From assembly GCA_016706685.1 (NCBI GenBank), contig JADJJE010000057.1, positions 113,667-177,666 on the forward strand: DNA of 64,000 nt, written 5' to 3'. Under the pieces are notes generated by a model. That model searched no databases, was not told the origin of the DNA, and saw nothing but the letters and a program-made list of their open reading frames with translations. The position numbers and the translations under genes are program-made. Numbering within the stretch: the stretch's first letter is position 1; every line of letters begins with the position of its first letter. Below are positions 44,416 to 52,718 of this stretch, one piece after another. This stretch comes from Sandaracinaceae bacterium (GTDB lineage Bacteria; Myxococcota_A; Polyangia; Polyangiales; Houyiibacteriaceae).

Positions 44416-46818
44416 TCACAGCCGCGCGCCAGTGGCCGCGTCCACGAAGAACGCACGCGACACCCACTCCACGCCGTCGTAGTAGCCCACGTCGCCACCC
44501 ACAAGCAGGGCGTCGCCGTCTGGCACGACCAAGTGGAACGATGTCCACACGTCGAGATGGCGCGCCGAGGACGCGAACGAGGGGTCCAGCGCGCCGCTCG
44601 TGGGGTCGAGCCTCGCGAGGCCTGCCGCAGGGGTTCGGACGCCGCGATACCAACGAAAGGTGCCGGCGGCATAGAGCGCGCCGTCGGCGACGGCCAGGCT
44701 CGACACCCCCCACAAGATGCCGGCCATGTCCGGCGGGCTGAAGGTGGTGTCGAGCGCGCCGCTACGCAGGTCCAGCCTCACGATGTGACCGACGTTCGCT
44801 CCTTCGTACGCGAAAAAGTCGCCGCCTGCGTAGAGCGCGGTGTCCGTCGCCACCAGGGTTCGCACGCTCCCGCCGAAGAACCCGGAGCTGGGCGACGACT
44901 GTGTCGCAGGGGCAAACAGGGCGTCGAGCTCGCCACTCACGATGTCGAGCTTGACGAGCCCCGAGCGGAACGACGACACGCCGGACGGTCCCATGTACGT
45001 CTCGAAGGCGCCTGCCACGAACAAGGAGTTCCCCGAGCGAGCCAGGGCGTTGACCGTCCTTCCAGCGCCTCCGAAGCCGACGGGCACGTCGGTTGGGCTG
45101 AACGCCAAGTCACGCTCGCCCGTGGTGCGTGAGACCTTGACCAGAGTGCGGGCGGGATCGCCACGGTAGGCGATGAAGTCGCCTCCCACGAGCAGCGAGT
45201 CGCCCGCCACGAGCAGGGTGTAGACGTTGCCGTCCACGCCGTTTGCGCGAGGCCCCGGCGGGCTGAAGCTCGTGTCGAGCTCCCCCGTGACGAGGTCCAA
45301 CTTGGCGAGGCCATGGGCGGAGTCGGGTACACCCCCGTATGCGGTGAAGTTGCCTCCCACGTAGAGGGCGTCCTCCGCCACGACGAGGCTGTGGACGGGT
45401 CCGTCGAAGCCGCGGAAGCGCCCCTCGACCTCGAAGGTGGTGTCGTCGAGCCTGGTGATGGAGCTCGCGCGGCGGCCACCGTAGCCGTAGAAAGAACCCC
45501 CGACCCAGACGCGCTCCCGTGTCGCCGACACGGCCCAGACGTCTCCGTCGAAGCCACCGAGGTTGTGGCCCGGAGGCGTCAGCGTGCTCACGGTCTCGCC
45601 CGTCTCTTCGTTCAACGCAGCGAAGCCGTGGATGGCCCGGTCGAGCGTCTCGAACGAACCGACCACGTAGACCACCCCCTCTCGCACGGCGATCGACCAG
45701 ACACCCCGGTCGGTGAGTTCCGCCGAGAGAGCTGGCCTGAAGGTGGACGCAGGCGCCCCGTCTTCCAGCCCGATCTTCACCAGCCCAGGAAACGACCCGC
45801 CGAAGAACGAACCACCGACGAAGAGGAATTCTCCCGAAACCGCCAATGCCGTGACGCTCCCTGACTCTGGAACGCCGAGCGAAAAGGCTGTGTGGATGTC
45901 GCCCGTGTCGAGGTCGAGTCGTGCGAAATTCCGGTTTGGCGTCGGTTCGCCTCGATAGGTGCGAAACCTGCCGCCCACGTAGATCGAGTCGCCCGCGATC
46001 GCCAATGCGCTGACTCCGTCGTCGAAGCCGTCGACGGGCAGCACGCGTGGGGTCTGGAGGGCTCCGGTGGCCGGATCGAAACGTGCGAAGTTGTGGACCC
46101 GCCCTCCATCCGAGGTGGTTAGGTCGAACCATCCGCCGACGTACAGCGAAGTCCCCGCAGCCGCGAGCGTCGACACCCCTCCTGCGTCGTCGGTCACGGC
46201 AGCCACCTCGGCCGCGAACGCCGCGTCGGACTCGCCGGTCGTGAGGTCCAGCTTGGTGAGCATCGCCTCGTTGAAGGCCGGGAACCGTCCGACGTAGAGA
46301 GCCCCCCCGAACACCGCGAGCTCACGGACGTGCCCCTCGAAGCCGGGGGGCCCCGGCGGCGGACTGAACCGCGTGTCGAGCGCACACGTCCGCGCGTCCA
46401 GCTTGGCCAGTGACCGGATGCGCTGGCCACGGTACTCCGTGAAGTCTCCGCCCACATAGGCCGCGTCGTCGGTCACCGCGATGGCAAAGACGGGCCCGTT
46501 GAAGCCCGCCCCCACGCGACAGTCGTCCGCCTCGAAGCCTGACGCATCGAGCACCACCAGCGATGCGGCGGGGTTCGTCTGTACGCCAGTGAACTCGCCG
46601 CCCACGTACCAAGAGTCGCCGGCGTGAACAGCCGCCAGCACGCGCCCTCGGAAAGACAGCCCCGGGGGCGCTTCGTGCGACTCACTGCACGAAGGCACGC
46701 ACAGCGCGAGCGCCGCCAGGAGCGCCGCCGTGGAGCGCCGCGCGCGGACCCCACTCGCGAGCGAACGAGCCTCGGCTTGGTGGAGGCTTGGACCTCTCCT
46801 GACTCTGTGGGCGTGCAT
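44416..46818 (-). CDS. 14-blade propeller lipoprotein (delta-60/DUF5122-type repeats)
   Basis: The 800-residue protein has a lipobox near residue 44 (LCVPSC). The whole mature chain is repeats of a core such as LAVAGDSLYVGGDFTAYRG followed by LAKLDLVTGELDTSFSPPG. I count 14 blades, which fits two seven-bladed propellers. The repeats resemble delta-60 (DUF5122) repeats but no enzyme site is seen. It should lie on the outer-membrane surface and bind proteins or sugars. Repeat units are well conserved, so it may vary by recombination. Confidence 0.8.
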   Translation of the reverse strand: MHAHRVRRGPSLHQAEARSLASGVRARRSTAALLAALALCVPSCSESHEAPPGLSFRGRVLAAVHAGDSWYVGGEFTGVQTNPAASLVVLDASGFEADDCRVGAGFNGPVFAIAVTDDAAYVGGDFTEYRGQRIRSLAKLDARTCALDTRFSPPPGPPGFEGHVRELAVFGGALYVGRFPAFNEAMLTKLDLTTGESDAAFAAEVAAVTDDAGGVSTLAAAGTSLYVGGWFDLTTSDGGRVHNFARFDPATGALQTPRVLPVDGFDDGVSALAIAGDSIYVGGRFRTYRGEPTPNRNFARLDLDTGDIHTAFSLGVPESGSVTALAVSGEFLFVGGSFFGGSFPGLVKIGLEDGAPASTFRPALSAELTDRGVWSIAVREGVVYVVGSFETLDRAIHGFAALNEETGETVSTLTPPGHNLGGFDGDVWAVSATRERVWVGGSFYGYGGRRASSITRLDDTTFEVEGRFRGFDGPVHSLVVAEDALYVGGNFTAYGGVPDSAHGLAKLDLVTGELDTSFSPPGPRANGVDGNVYTLLVAGDSLLVGGDFIAYRGDPARTLVKVSRTTGERDLAFSPTDVPVGFGGAGRTVNALARSGNSLFVAGAFETYMGPSGVSSFRSGLVKLDIVSGELDALFAPATQSSPSSGFFGGSVRTLVATDTALYAGGDFFAYEGANVGHIVRLDLRSGALDTTFSPPDMAGILWGVSSLAVADGALYAAGTFRWYRGVRTPAAGLARLDPTSGALDPSFASSARHLDVWTSFHLVVPDGDALLVGGDVGYYDGVEWVSRAFFVDAATGARL

Positions 46819-46991
46819 GGACCCTCCGCGAGAGCACTGAGGCTACCACCTTCAAGTTGGGGGTCGACGCCGTTCGTGCTCGATCGACCGGCCAGTCGTC
46901 GGTACTTTCTTTGGCTGGGATGTCGGCTCCCGTCTCCCTCGTTCGTCGTCCCCGCCAACGCGCCGCGCGGGCGCCCACCAAGGAGAACCCC

Positions 46992-47351
46992 ATGTCCTAC
47001 ATCGATGGATTCGTGATCGCGGTCCCCACCGCCAACAAGCAGAAGTTCCTGGACCACGCCACGGAGGGCGACAGCCTCTTCATCGAGTTCGGCGCGCTGC
47101 GGGTGCTCGAGTGTTGGGGCGATGACGTCCCCCACGGCCAGGTCACGGACTTCTATCGCGCGGTGGGGGCGAAGGAGGACGAGACGGTGGTCTTCTCGTG
47201 GATCGAGTGGCCCGACAAGGCCACGCGCGACGCGGGCATGAAGAAGATGTTCGAGGACCCGCGCATGTCACCCGAGCTCAACCCCATGCCGTTCGACGGC
47301 AAGCGCATGATCTTCGGGGGCTTCGTGCCGCTGTTCGAGCTGAAGAAGTAG
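46992..47351 (+). CDS. DUF1428 family protein
   Basis: The 119-residue ferredoxin-like-fold protein begins MSYIDGFVIAVPTANKQKFL, the typical start of DUF1428, and contains GALRVLECWGDDVPHG and VVFSWIEWPDKATRDAGMKK. The start has AGGAG six bases upstream, which rules out the longer frame. The family is of unknown function, often found with stress or metabolic genes. It is divergent from the propeller lipoprotein and convergent with the next gene. Confidence 0.9.
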   Translation: MSYIDGFVIAVPTANKQKFLDHATEGDSLFIEFGALRVLECWGDDVPHGQVTDFYRAVGAKEDETVVFSWIEWPDKATRDAGMKKMFEDPRMSPELNPMPFDGKRMIFGGFVPLFELKK

Positions 47352-47393
47352 CTCGCCCTCGGAAGGGGAAGCCGGGGCACGACGGACAACGTC

Positions 47394-48353
47394 TCAGTAG
47401 ACCGCGCTCGCCGTGAGGTCGCCCCACGCGACGCGCACCTCCGTGCCTTCGACCGCGTTCGAGCCGTTGGAGGGATTCCAGCCGCTTGGCCAGGACGTCT
47501 GGACGCCATCTACCTCGACCGTGAGATCCGCGCCGAGAACGGGGCACCCATCGGCGGTGCGCAACACGGTAATGAGCGTGTTGGCCGTGATGCCGTCCTC
47601 CGTGGGAGTCTGGACCTCCAGGGTCACCAGCTCGTCCTCACCGACCACGCGGACGTCGGCCATCCAGGTACGGTCCGCCGCCTGTGAGGTGACTTCGAGC
47701 TGGTACATCCCTGCGGCGGGTGAGTTGAACGTGATGAAATTGATGCCCCCCTGGTCGGGCGTCGCGCCCCCCGAGACGAAGATGCCATCTGCACGGACTT
47801 CGGCGTCCGGCGGAAACACCGCGTCGAGCGAGCGGCCGTCGGCGGCGCGCCGGGTCAGAATGGCAAGGGTGGGCACGCGCTCGAGTAGGCACACGGCTCC
47901 GAGGGGATCCTGGGAGCCCGTGAGCCCTTCGAAGGGAGGAGCGCTTCGCAAGCCTGCGACCCCCTCGCGCGCGAATTCGAGCTCGGCGTGGTCGAGAGGC
48001 TCATCGCGGAAGCGAAGCTCGAGCGTGGCACGATGACCGGCGGGGGCGGCGGTCAGATGCACCACTTCGATCGTGATGGCCCCGAAGGGGTTGGCAACGG
48101 CGCGATACCCGAAGCGTGGCTCGATATCTCCGGTCAGGACGGCAACGGTGAGATCGAGACTGCGGTGGTGATAGTCGTCGTCGTACGGGATCGCGCCCGC
48201 TTCGTCGGCAGCGAGCAGGAAGCTCTCGCCGAGGAAGCGAGACCTGTTCGGGGGTTCCTGAGCGCATGCCGAGAGCCATAGGACACCAAACACAACCCCC
48301 AGGGAGCGACGTCCACAACCGCCTCCGGTCCCACTCCTTGCGCCTCCCTCCAT
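47394..48353 (-). CDS. Lipoprotein with Ig-like beta domains
   Basis: The 319-residue protein has a signal peptide ending in WLSAC, and the start at 48353 has GGGAGG eight bases upstream, so it is well fixed. The mature chain is beta-rich, with FREP-like stretches such as TIEVVHLTAAPAGHRATLEL and GINFITFNSPAAGMYQLEVT, the latter like an Ig/filamin-type fold. No catalytic motif is present. It is probably a surface lipoprotein of unknown role, transcribed after the thioesterase gene region. Confidence 0.7.
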   Translation of the reverse strand: MEGGARSGTGGGCGRRSLGVVFGVLWLSACAQEPPNRSRFLGESFLLAADEAGAIPYDDDYHHRSLDLTVAVLTGDIEPRFGYRAVANPFGAITIEVVHLTAAPAGHRATLELRFRDEPLDHAELEFAREGVAGLRSAPPFEGLTGSQDPLGAVCLLERVPTLAILTRRAADGRSLDAVFPPDAEVRADGIFVSGGATPDQGGINFITFNSPAAGMYQLEVTSQAADRTWMADVRVVGEDELVTLEVQTPTEDGITANTLITVLRTADGCPVLGADLTVEVDGVQTSWPSGWNPSNGSNAVEGTEVRVAWGDLTASAVY

Positions 48354-48382
48354 GGTGCCCTCCCTGCTGTTTGTCGGATAGT

Positions 48383-48799
48383 CTAGCCCTGCGCCTCGGG
48401 CACGCGCCAGTACGTGGGGATGGGCGCCGACGCGCGCGTCTTCGGGTCGAAGCCCACCATCACGACCTTCAGCTGACAGCACAGCTTGCCGTCCGCGAAC
48501 ACCTGCTGCTCGAGGGTCATGCTCTTCTCGCCCAGCTTCACCACGCGCGTGGTGAGCGTGACGCGCTGCCCGAAGCGGCCCTCCGATGGGTAGTCCATGC
48601 CCAGGTGCGCCAGCACGAACCAGGGGATCTCGGAGCGCGGCCCCGGGATCTGCTTGAAGAAGCTCTCGCGGCCCACCTCGGCGAACGCCGCGTAGGACCC
48701 GGAGCTGATGTGCCCCATGGCGTCGGTGTCGGAGAAGCGGACCTGGATGACGTCCTCGACGGGCTCGAGCACGACAGCGGGCTTGGGGGAGTCGCTCAT
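48383..48799 (-). CDS. Acyl-CoA thioesterase, hotdog fold (4HBT type)
   Basis: The 138-residue protein has the hotdog-fold active segment VIQVRFSDTDAMGHISSGSY, where the Asp of the TDAMGH motif is catalytic in 4-hydroxybenzoyl-CoA-type thioesterases. It then shows MTLEQQVFADGKLCCQLKVV. It would hydrolyse acyl-CoA to free acid. The chain specificity is unknown. The ATG at 48799 starts the homologous region; upstream codons are not conserved. It follows the alpha/beta hydrolase gene by 37 bases. Confidence 0.85.
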   Translation of the reverse strand: MSDSPKPAVVLEPVEDVIQVRFSDTDAMGHISSGSYAAFAEVGRESFFKQIPGPRSEIPWFVLAHLGMDYPSEGRFGQRVTLTTRVVKLGEKSMTLEQQVFADGKLCCQLKVVMVGFDPKTRASAPIPTYWRVPEAQG

Positions 48800-48836
48800 C
48801 CAGGTGAGTAGCACCACCGGGGCGCGGCGGCAGCGC

Positions 48837-49721
48837 TCAGCGGCGGCTGGCGAGCACGTGCGACTGGATGGCGCCTGCGATGAGCGGCATGGCGGCCGCC
48901 GGGAAGTTGTGGCCCATGCCTTCAATCGGCACGTAGCGCGCGCCCGGGATGAGCCTGGCCGTGGCTTTCCCCGCGCGCTCGGGGATGAGCGGGTCGTGGG
49001 TGCCGTGCATCACCAGGCTGGGCACGCGCACCCGCGGCAGACGCGCGCGCCTGTCGGAGGACGCGTCCAGGATCGCCCCGAACTGCCGCGCCGCGCCGGC
49101 CGGGTGCAGGCCACGGTCCCACACCTCACCGGCCAGCGTACGCATGCGCGCTTCGTCGAAGGGGTAGCCCGGCCCGCCCAGCACACGGAAGGTCTCCACG
49201 AACTTCCCGAGGTGCTCCTCACGCGTCTTGGCGGGCTTGTCCACCAGCTTGCGGATGGCGGCGGGCTTGCCCAGCGTGTACCGGCGCCCCCCCGGCGTGG
49301 ACATGATGGACGTCATGGTCAGCAAGCGGTCGGCGTGGCTGATGGCCAGCTCCTGCGCGATCATGCCGCCCATGGACGCGCCCGCCACGTGTGCCCGCTC
49401 GATGCCCAGCGCGTCCAGCAGGCCCACCACGTCGAGGGCCATGTCGGCGATGCGATACGGCCCCGGCAGCGGCCTTCCCAGCACGGAGCGCATGAGCGCC
49501 TTCTGCACGTCGGGCACGCCCAGGTGCTTGAGCTTGGTGGACTTGCCCACGTCGCGGTTGTCGAGCGTCACCACCTGGAACCCGTCGCGCACCAGCTGGT
49601 CCACGAGCTCGCGCGGCCACACGATGCGCTGCGCGCTGAAGCCCATGATGAGCACCAGCGGCTCGCCCTCACCGTGGACCTCGTAGTCGATCTCGATTCC
49701 GTTGCTCTGTGCGACTGGCAT
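48837..49721 (-). CDS. Alpha/beta hydrolase (serine nucleophile)
   Basis: The 294-residue protein has the nucleophile elbow AGASMGGMIAQELA with catalytic Ser, an early LMGFSAQRIVW oxyanion region and a C-terminal His in EGMGHNFP. The acid is probably the Asp in HGTHDPLIPE. These are features of esterases, lipases or C-C bond hydrolases such as aclacinomycin methylesterase-like enzymes. The substrate is unknown. It is followed by the hotdog thioesterase, and both may act in acyl metabolism. Confidence 0.85.
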   Translation of the reverse strand: MPVAQSNGIEIDYEVHGEGEPLVLIMGFSAQRIVWPRELVDQLVRDGFQVVTLDNRDVGKSTKLKHLGVPDVQKALMRSVLGRPLPGPYRIADMALDVVGLLDALGIERAHVAGASMGGMIAQELAISHADRLLTMTSIMSTPGGRRYTLGKPAAIRKLVDKPAKTREEHLGKFVETFRVLGGPGYPFDEARMRTLAGEVWDRGLHPAGAARQFGAILDASSDRRARLPRVRVPSLVMHGTHDPLIPERAGKATARLIPGARYVPIEGMGHNFPAAAMPLIAGAIQSHVLASRR

Positions 49722-49804
49722 CCGGCCACCCTAGCAGGGACGGGGCGGCCGGCGGAAGCTCCGCGCACCCTCGGTGTCTTTCCCGCCCCACACGCTGCAG
49801 CCAG

Positions 49805-50590
49805 TCAGGCGTCGGTCTGCGTGCCCGCCCGTCGCGCTCGCTCTGCCCGACCCTCGAGGTAGCCGCGCGCATAGGTGCCGAACCACCGGTCCACGTGCGC
49901 CATGAAGCCCGCGTAGTTGCCCTTCACCTTGGCGTGGTGGAAGTCGTGATGCGCAGCCCCGTGGGACCCGGGCAGCAGGTGCGTGGGGCTGAACGGGAAG
50001 TCGTAGCCGGCGTGACCCTCGGCCGCCTCCCACTGCCGGATGACCACCCAGATCCACAGCGGCAGCACGTGCGCGCCCAGCAGCAGCGGGCCCACCAGCA
50101 TGAGCGACGCGGTGGTCAGGTACTCGATGGGGTGCATGTAGTGGCCGGTGATGGCCCACGGGGTGTGGATGCGGTGGTGCACCGAGTGGACGCGCTTCCA
50201 GAGCCAGCCGTGGTGCATGAGCCGATGCACCCCGTAGTAGAGGAAGTCGTCCAGGTAGATGAAGAAGAGCACCTGGGCGACGACCACCCACGCTGGCGGC
50301 AGCGGCCCCGCGTGGATGCCGAACTGGCGGATCAACGGCCACGACGCGACCGTCAGCAGCGCGAGCCACGCGTTGTTGACCAGGAAGGAGCGCACCGAGG
50401 GCCCCACTAGGTCCTGCGCACGGGGGCGACGCGACTGAAGGCGATAGCGCCGCGCCCAAGACGGGTCACGCGCGGCCAGGACACTCATGGGGACCGCGAA
50501 CAGGAGGAACGCGACCATGCTGATCACGTTGGTGAGCACCGCGAAGCGGAGGAACATCGGGTCCTGGTAGGCGGCGAGCCACGCGTCCAT
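49805..50590 (-). CDS. Sterol desaturase / fatty-acid hydroxylase family membrane protein
   Basis: The 261-residue polytopic protein has the three histidine boxes of the family: HRLMHH, HSVHHRIHTP and HHDFHHAKVKGNY. A non-haem di-iron centre would hydroxylate or desaturate a lipid tail. Membrane segments include TNVISMVAFLLFAVPMSVLA and VVVAQVLFFIYLDDFLYYGV. The lipid is unknown. It is not adjacent to steroid genes, but the same window holds 3-beta-HSD and geranylgeranyl-reductase-like enzymes that also suggest isoprenoid lipids. Confidence 0.88.
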   Translation of the reverse strand: MDAWLAAYQDPMFLRFAVLTNVISMVAFLLFAVPMSVLAARDPSWARRYRLQSRRPRAQDLVGPSVRSFLVNNAWLALLTVASWPLIRQFGIHAGPLPPAWVVVAQVLFFIYLDDFLYYGVHRLMHHGWLWKRVHSVHHRIHTPWAITGHYMHPIEYLTTASLMLVGPLLLGAHVLPLWIWVVIRQWEAAEGHAGYDFPFSPTHLLPGSHGAAHHDFHHAKVKGNYAGFMAHVDRWFGTYARGYLEGRAERARRAGTQTDA

Positions 50591-50666
50591 CAGACCAGGA
50601 GGGTAGCCCGCGCGGCTCCATGCAGCGAGTCACGCGGCCTACGCGGCGGGACCACATGTGACCGCC

Positions 50667-50870
50667 TCATCCGGGACGCTTGACCTCGATCGCGAACCAC
50701 GATTCTGGGCTGTCCTCGCAGTCCTCGTCGGAGCCGAACGCCAAGCAAGCGCCGCCGTCGATGCGCACCACGCGACGGTCCAACACATCGCGCTCGATCA
50801 CGAACGGTATCTGCTCGGCGCGCAGATGTTCGAGCACCGCGGCGGGGCTCGGGACGTTTCCGGGTGTCAC
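50667..50870 (-). CDS. Small hypothetical protein downstream of AbiEii
   Basis: The 67-codon frame starts with GTG and reads EHLRAEQIPFVIERDVLDRR in its first half and SDEDCEDSPESWFAIEVKRP near the end. Composition is protein-like and the frame lies directly after the AbiE pair, on the same strand. No ribosome-binding site or family is recognised. Another frame starting at 50919 opens with VVEFSIRQLIVEGLVVRD and then becomes Arg-rich, so a frameshift in a slightly longer gene is possible. I would not assign a function. Confidence 0.45.
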   Translation of the reverse strand: MTPGNVPSPAAVLEHLRAEQIPFVIERDVLDRRVVRIDGGACLAFGSDEDCEDSPESWFAIEVKRPG

Positions 50871-50918
50871 GAACCACGAGTCCCTCGACGATCAGCTGCC
50901 GAATCGAGAATTCCACCA

Positions 50919-51737
50919 CTAGACTCCGTCTCCCTTCCAGGGCGCGCCCGGCAACAGCTCGACGATGCTCCTGGACACTACCGCGAACGCGCTGTCGAAG
51001 TCCCACGAGACGCCGGGACGCAGGAGCGGAACGATATCGTCGCGGAAGTCGTGGTCACTCGCCTTCTCGTGGAGGTTGGCTTCGAACTGCGCGCGGCTGA
51101 CTGCATGCCCGCCCTCGGCCATGTAGCGATGGAAGCACTGGAGCACCACCGCGGGGTCGACGCCGCCGCGCTGAAGGGCGCACCACAGATCGAAGAGGTC
51201 CCTCCCCTTCTTGCGTTGGTAGAGTGCGCGGAGCTTCGTGCCCAGCAGCTCATCGAGCTTGAAGGTCGTCACGCTCGCCGCCCCCTTGAACCAGGGGTTG
51301 TCCACCACGACAGGCGTGCGGATGAGGCCGAGCTCGGTGAAGTGTTCACGCGAGTTGATCTCCACCTTCAGTCGCATTCGGAGGGCTGGAACGCCTTCGG
51401 ACTGGAAGCGGTATGCGAGCTTGACGCGACCCTCCTTCAGAGTGCGCTGCGGCGTCCCGAGCCACGGGTCGAGGACACGGCGAACGGCATCGAGCGTCTC
51501 GCCGATGGGCTCTGCCTTGACCTGCACGAGGTCGATGTCTTCCGAATAGCGAGCTGCCGGGTGCAAGTGGAGCTTGTACAGCGCCGTGCCGCCACGGAAG
51601 GCCAGGCGCTCTGCGATCTCTTCGAGTGTGAACATGTCGACGAGTGCTCGCGTGATGACGAGGTCTTGCTCGACCTGCGCGTCCTGTAGCCACGGCGCCT
51701 GCTCGCGCCATGCGGTGATGAAGTCTCTCGGGATCAC
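50919..51737 (-). CDS. abiEii: AbiEii/AbiGii-type nucleotidyltransferase toxin
   Basis: The 272-residue protein has the nucleotidyltransferase core FRGGTALYKLHLHPAARYSE followed by DIDLV, with the Gly-Ser/Thr helix and two metal-binding Asp residues. It belongs to the type IV toxin family AbiEii, which transfers nucleotides to tRNA or another target and blocks growth or phage replication. The start overlaps the AbiEi stop by ATGA, so translation is coupled. No phage genes flank it. Confidence 0.88.
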   Translation of the reverse strand: MIPRDFITAWREQAPWLQDAQVEQDLVITRALVDMFTLEEIAERLAFRGGTALYKLHLHPAARYSEDIDLVQVKAEPIGETLDAVRRVLDPWLGTPQRTLKEGRVKLAYRFQSEGVPALRMRLKVEINSREHFTELGLIRTPVVVDNPWFKGAASVTTFKLDELLGTKLRALYQRKKGRDLFDLWCALQRGGVDPAVVLQCFHRYMAEGGHAVSRAQFEANLHEKASDHDFRDDIVPLLRPGVSWDFDSAFAVVSRSIVELLPGAPWKGDGV

Positions 51738-52516
51738 TCGTCAGGCTCCACTTCGACGTTGACGATGACCTTCCACCGGGCACTTCGCTTCGCCCCCGCC
51801 ACATCCACCGCACGCCGGAGAGGAATGTAGCTGAGCGCGTTCTGCTCGACGAATGGAAGAAGCTCCACAGCCAGCTCGTTGGCGCCAACGAGCTCCAGCA
51901 GGTACCCAAGACGCTGGCACCAGCCGACCGGGCACAGCTTTGCGACCTCCAGCAGCTTGGGCCCGTTCAAGGATTCTGTAAGCTCAGCCAGGACGGTAGC
52001 CACGTTGCTCAGGCCACCCGCGTGATGGGGGTAGCCCACCAGCTCGAGGGCCGTCAGTTCGGGTGTGGCGTACCGCAGATAGCCGCGCGGTGTGTTTACG
52101 CGTGTCACCGGCATGTCCTCTAGGTCGCTGCGACCGATGAACGTGATCCGTACCTCGCCGCACTCCACCGCAGGCCGGCTCGTGGGCACCATGACTTGGA
52201 GGGACTGCGGGCGTTGATGGGCTGCCCCATACTGCGCCGCCGCCGAGAGCAGAGCGACGTAGTACGGCACGCCCAGTTCCCCCATGAGCTGATCGATGAA
52301 ATGCTCCGCGGGGAGGCACCCCAGGCGGCGATACTCGGGTGGCACGACCACATGGAACGAGCGCATGGGGCTCGCGATGCGTCCTCGTTGCTTGAGGCGC
52401 CGAAGCTGAGCACGGACCGCAACCTCGGACCCTCCGAGGGCCTCTAGAGCTGCCGTGGTCGTGAAGTGGTGGAGACCACGGGCCACCAGGTTGTCGATGT
52501 ACTGCTCCGCGCGCAT
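51734..52516 (-). CDS. abiEi: AbiEi-type antitoxin / transcriptional repressor
   Basis: The 260-residue protein has an N-terminal winged-helix region, GLHHFTTTAALEALGGSEVA with LRRLKQRGRIASPMRS. A C-terminal antitoxin domain contains CGEVRITFIGRSDLEDMPV and TPRGYLRYATPELTALELVG. AbiEi proteins neutralise AbiEii and repress their own promoter by binding inverted repeats. Such a repeat lies directly upstream (52519-52573). The gene is first in the operon. Confidence 0.85.
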   Translation of the reverse strand: MRAEQYIDNLVARGLHHFTTTAALEALGGSEVAVRAQLRRLKQRGRIASPMRSFHVVVPPEYRRLGCLPAEHFIDQLMGELGVPYYVALLSAAAQYGAAHQRPQSLQVMVPTSRPAVECGEVRITFIGRSDLEDMPVTRVNTPRGYLRYATPELTALELVGYPHHAGGLSNVATVLAELTESLNGPKLLEVAKLCPVGWCQRLGYLLELVGANELAVELLPFVEQNALSYIPLRRAVDVAGAKRSARWKVIVNVEVEPDE

Positions 52517-52518
52517 TG

Positions 52519-52573
52519 GCTACGATTATCGTCCAGAGAAATGATTGTTGTTACTTTTGATAATAATCGTAGC
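52519..52573. promoter_or_regulatory. AbiEi operator candidate (A+T-rich inverted repeat)
   Basis: GCTACGATTATC at 52519-52530 is repeated as an imperfect inverted copy, GATAATAATCGTAGC, at 52559-52573. The 28-base centre is A+T-rich compared with the roughly 70% G+C of the surroundings. It lies immediately upstream of the AbiEi start and is where the operon promoter should be. AbiEi-type antitoxins repress by binding such inverted repeats. The same region serves the divergent ricin-repeat gene. Confidence 0.6.
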
Positions 52574-52718
52574 ACAAGCGCAGGCTGACGACAATGCTCG
52601 TCGAAAGTCACCAATTTCGCTCCATTGGATTCGAATCGTCTCACCAGCCAGCGTCACGACCTCGGCACTTTCCGTCTCCATTGTTGAATATCGACCACAC
52701 GTGAGAGTCTTGGGCCCC

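Noticed and set aside
50870..50919. Frameshift in the gene after AbiEii
   Set aside because: The upstream and downstream frames both look partly protein-like, but the join cannot be located, so only the open 67-codon frame is annotated.
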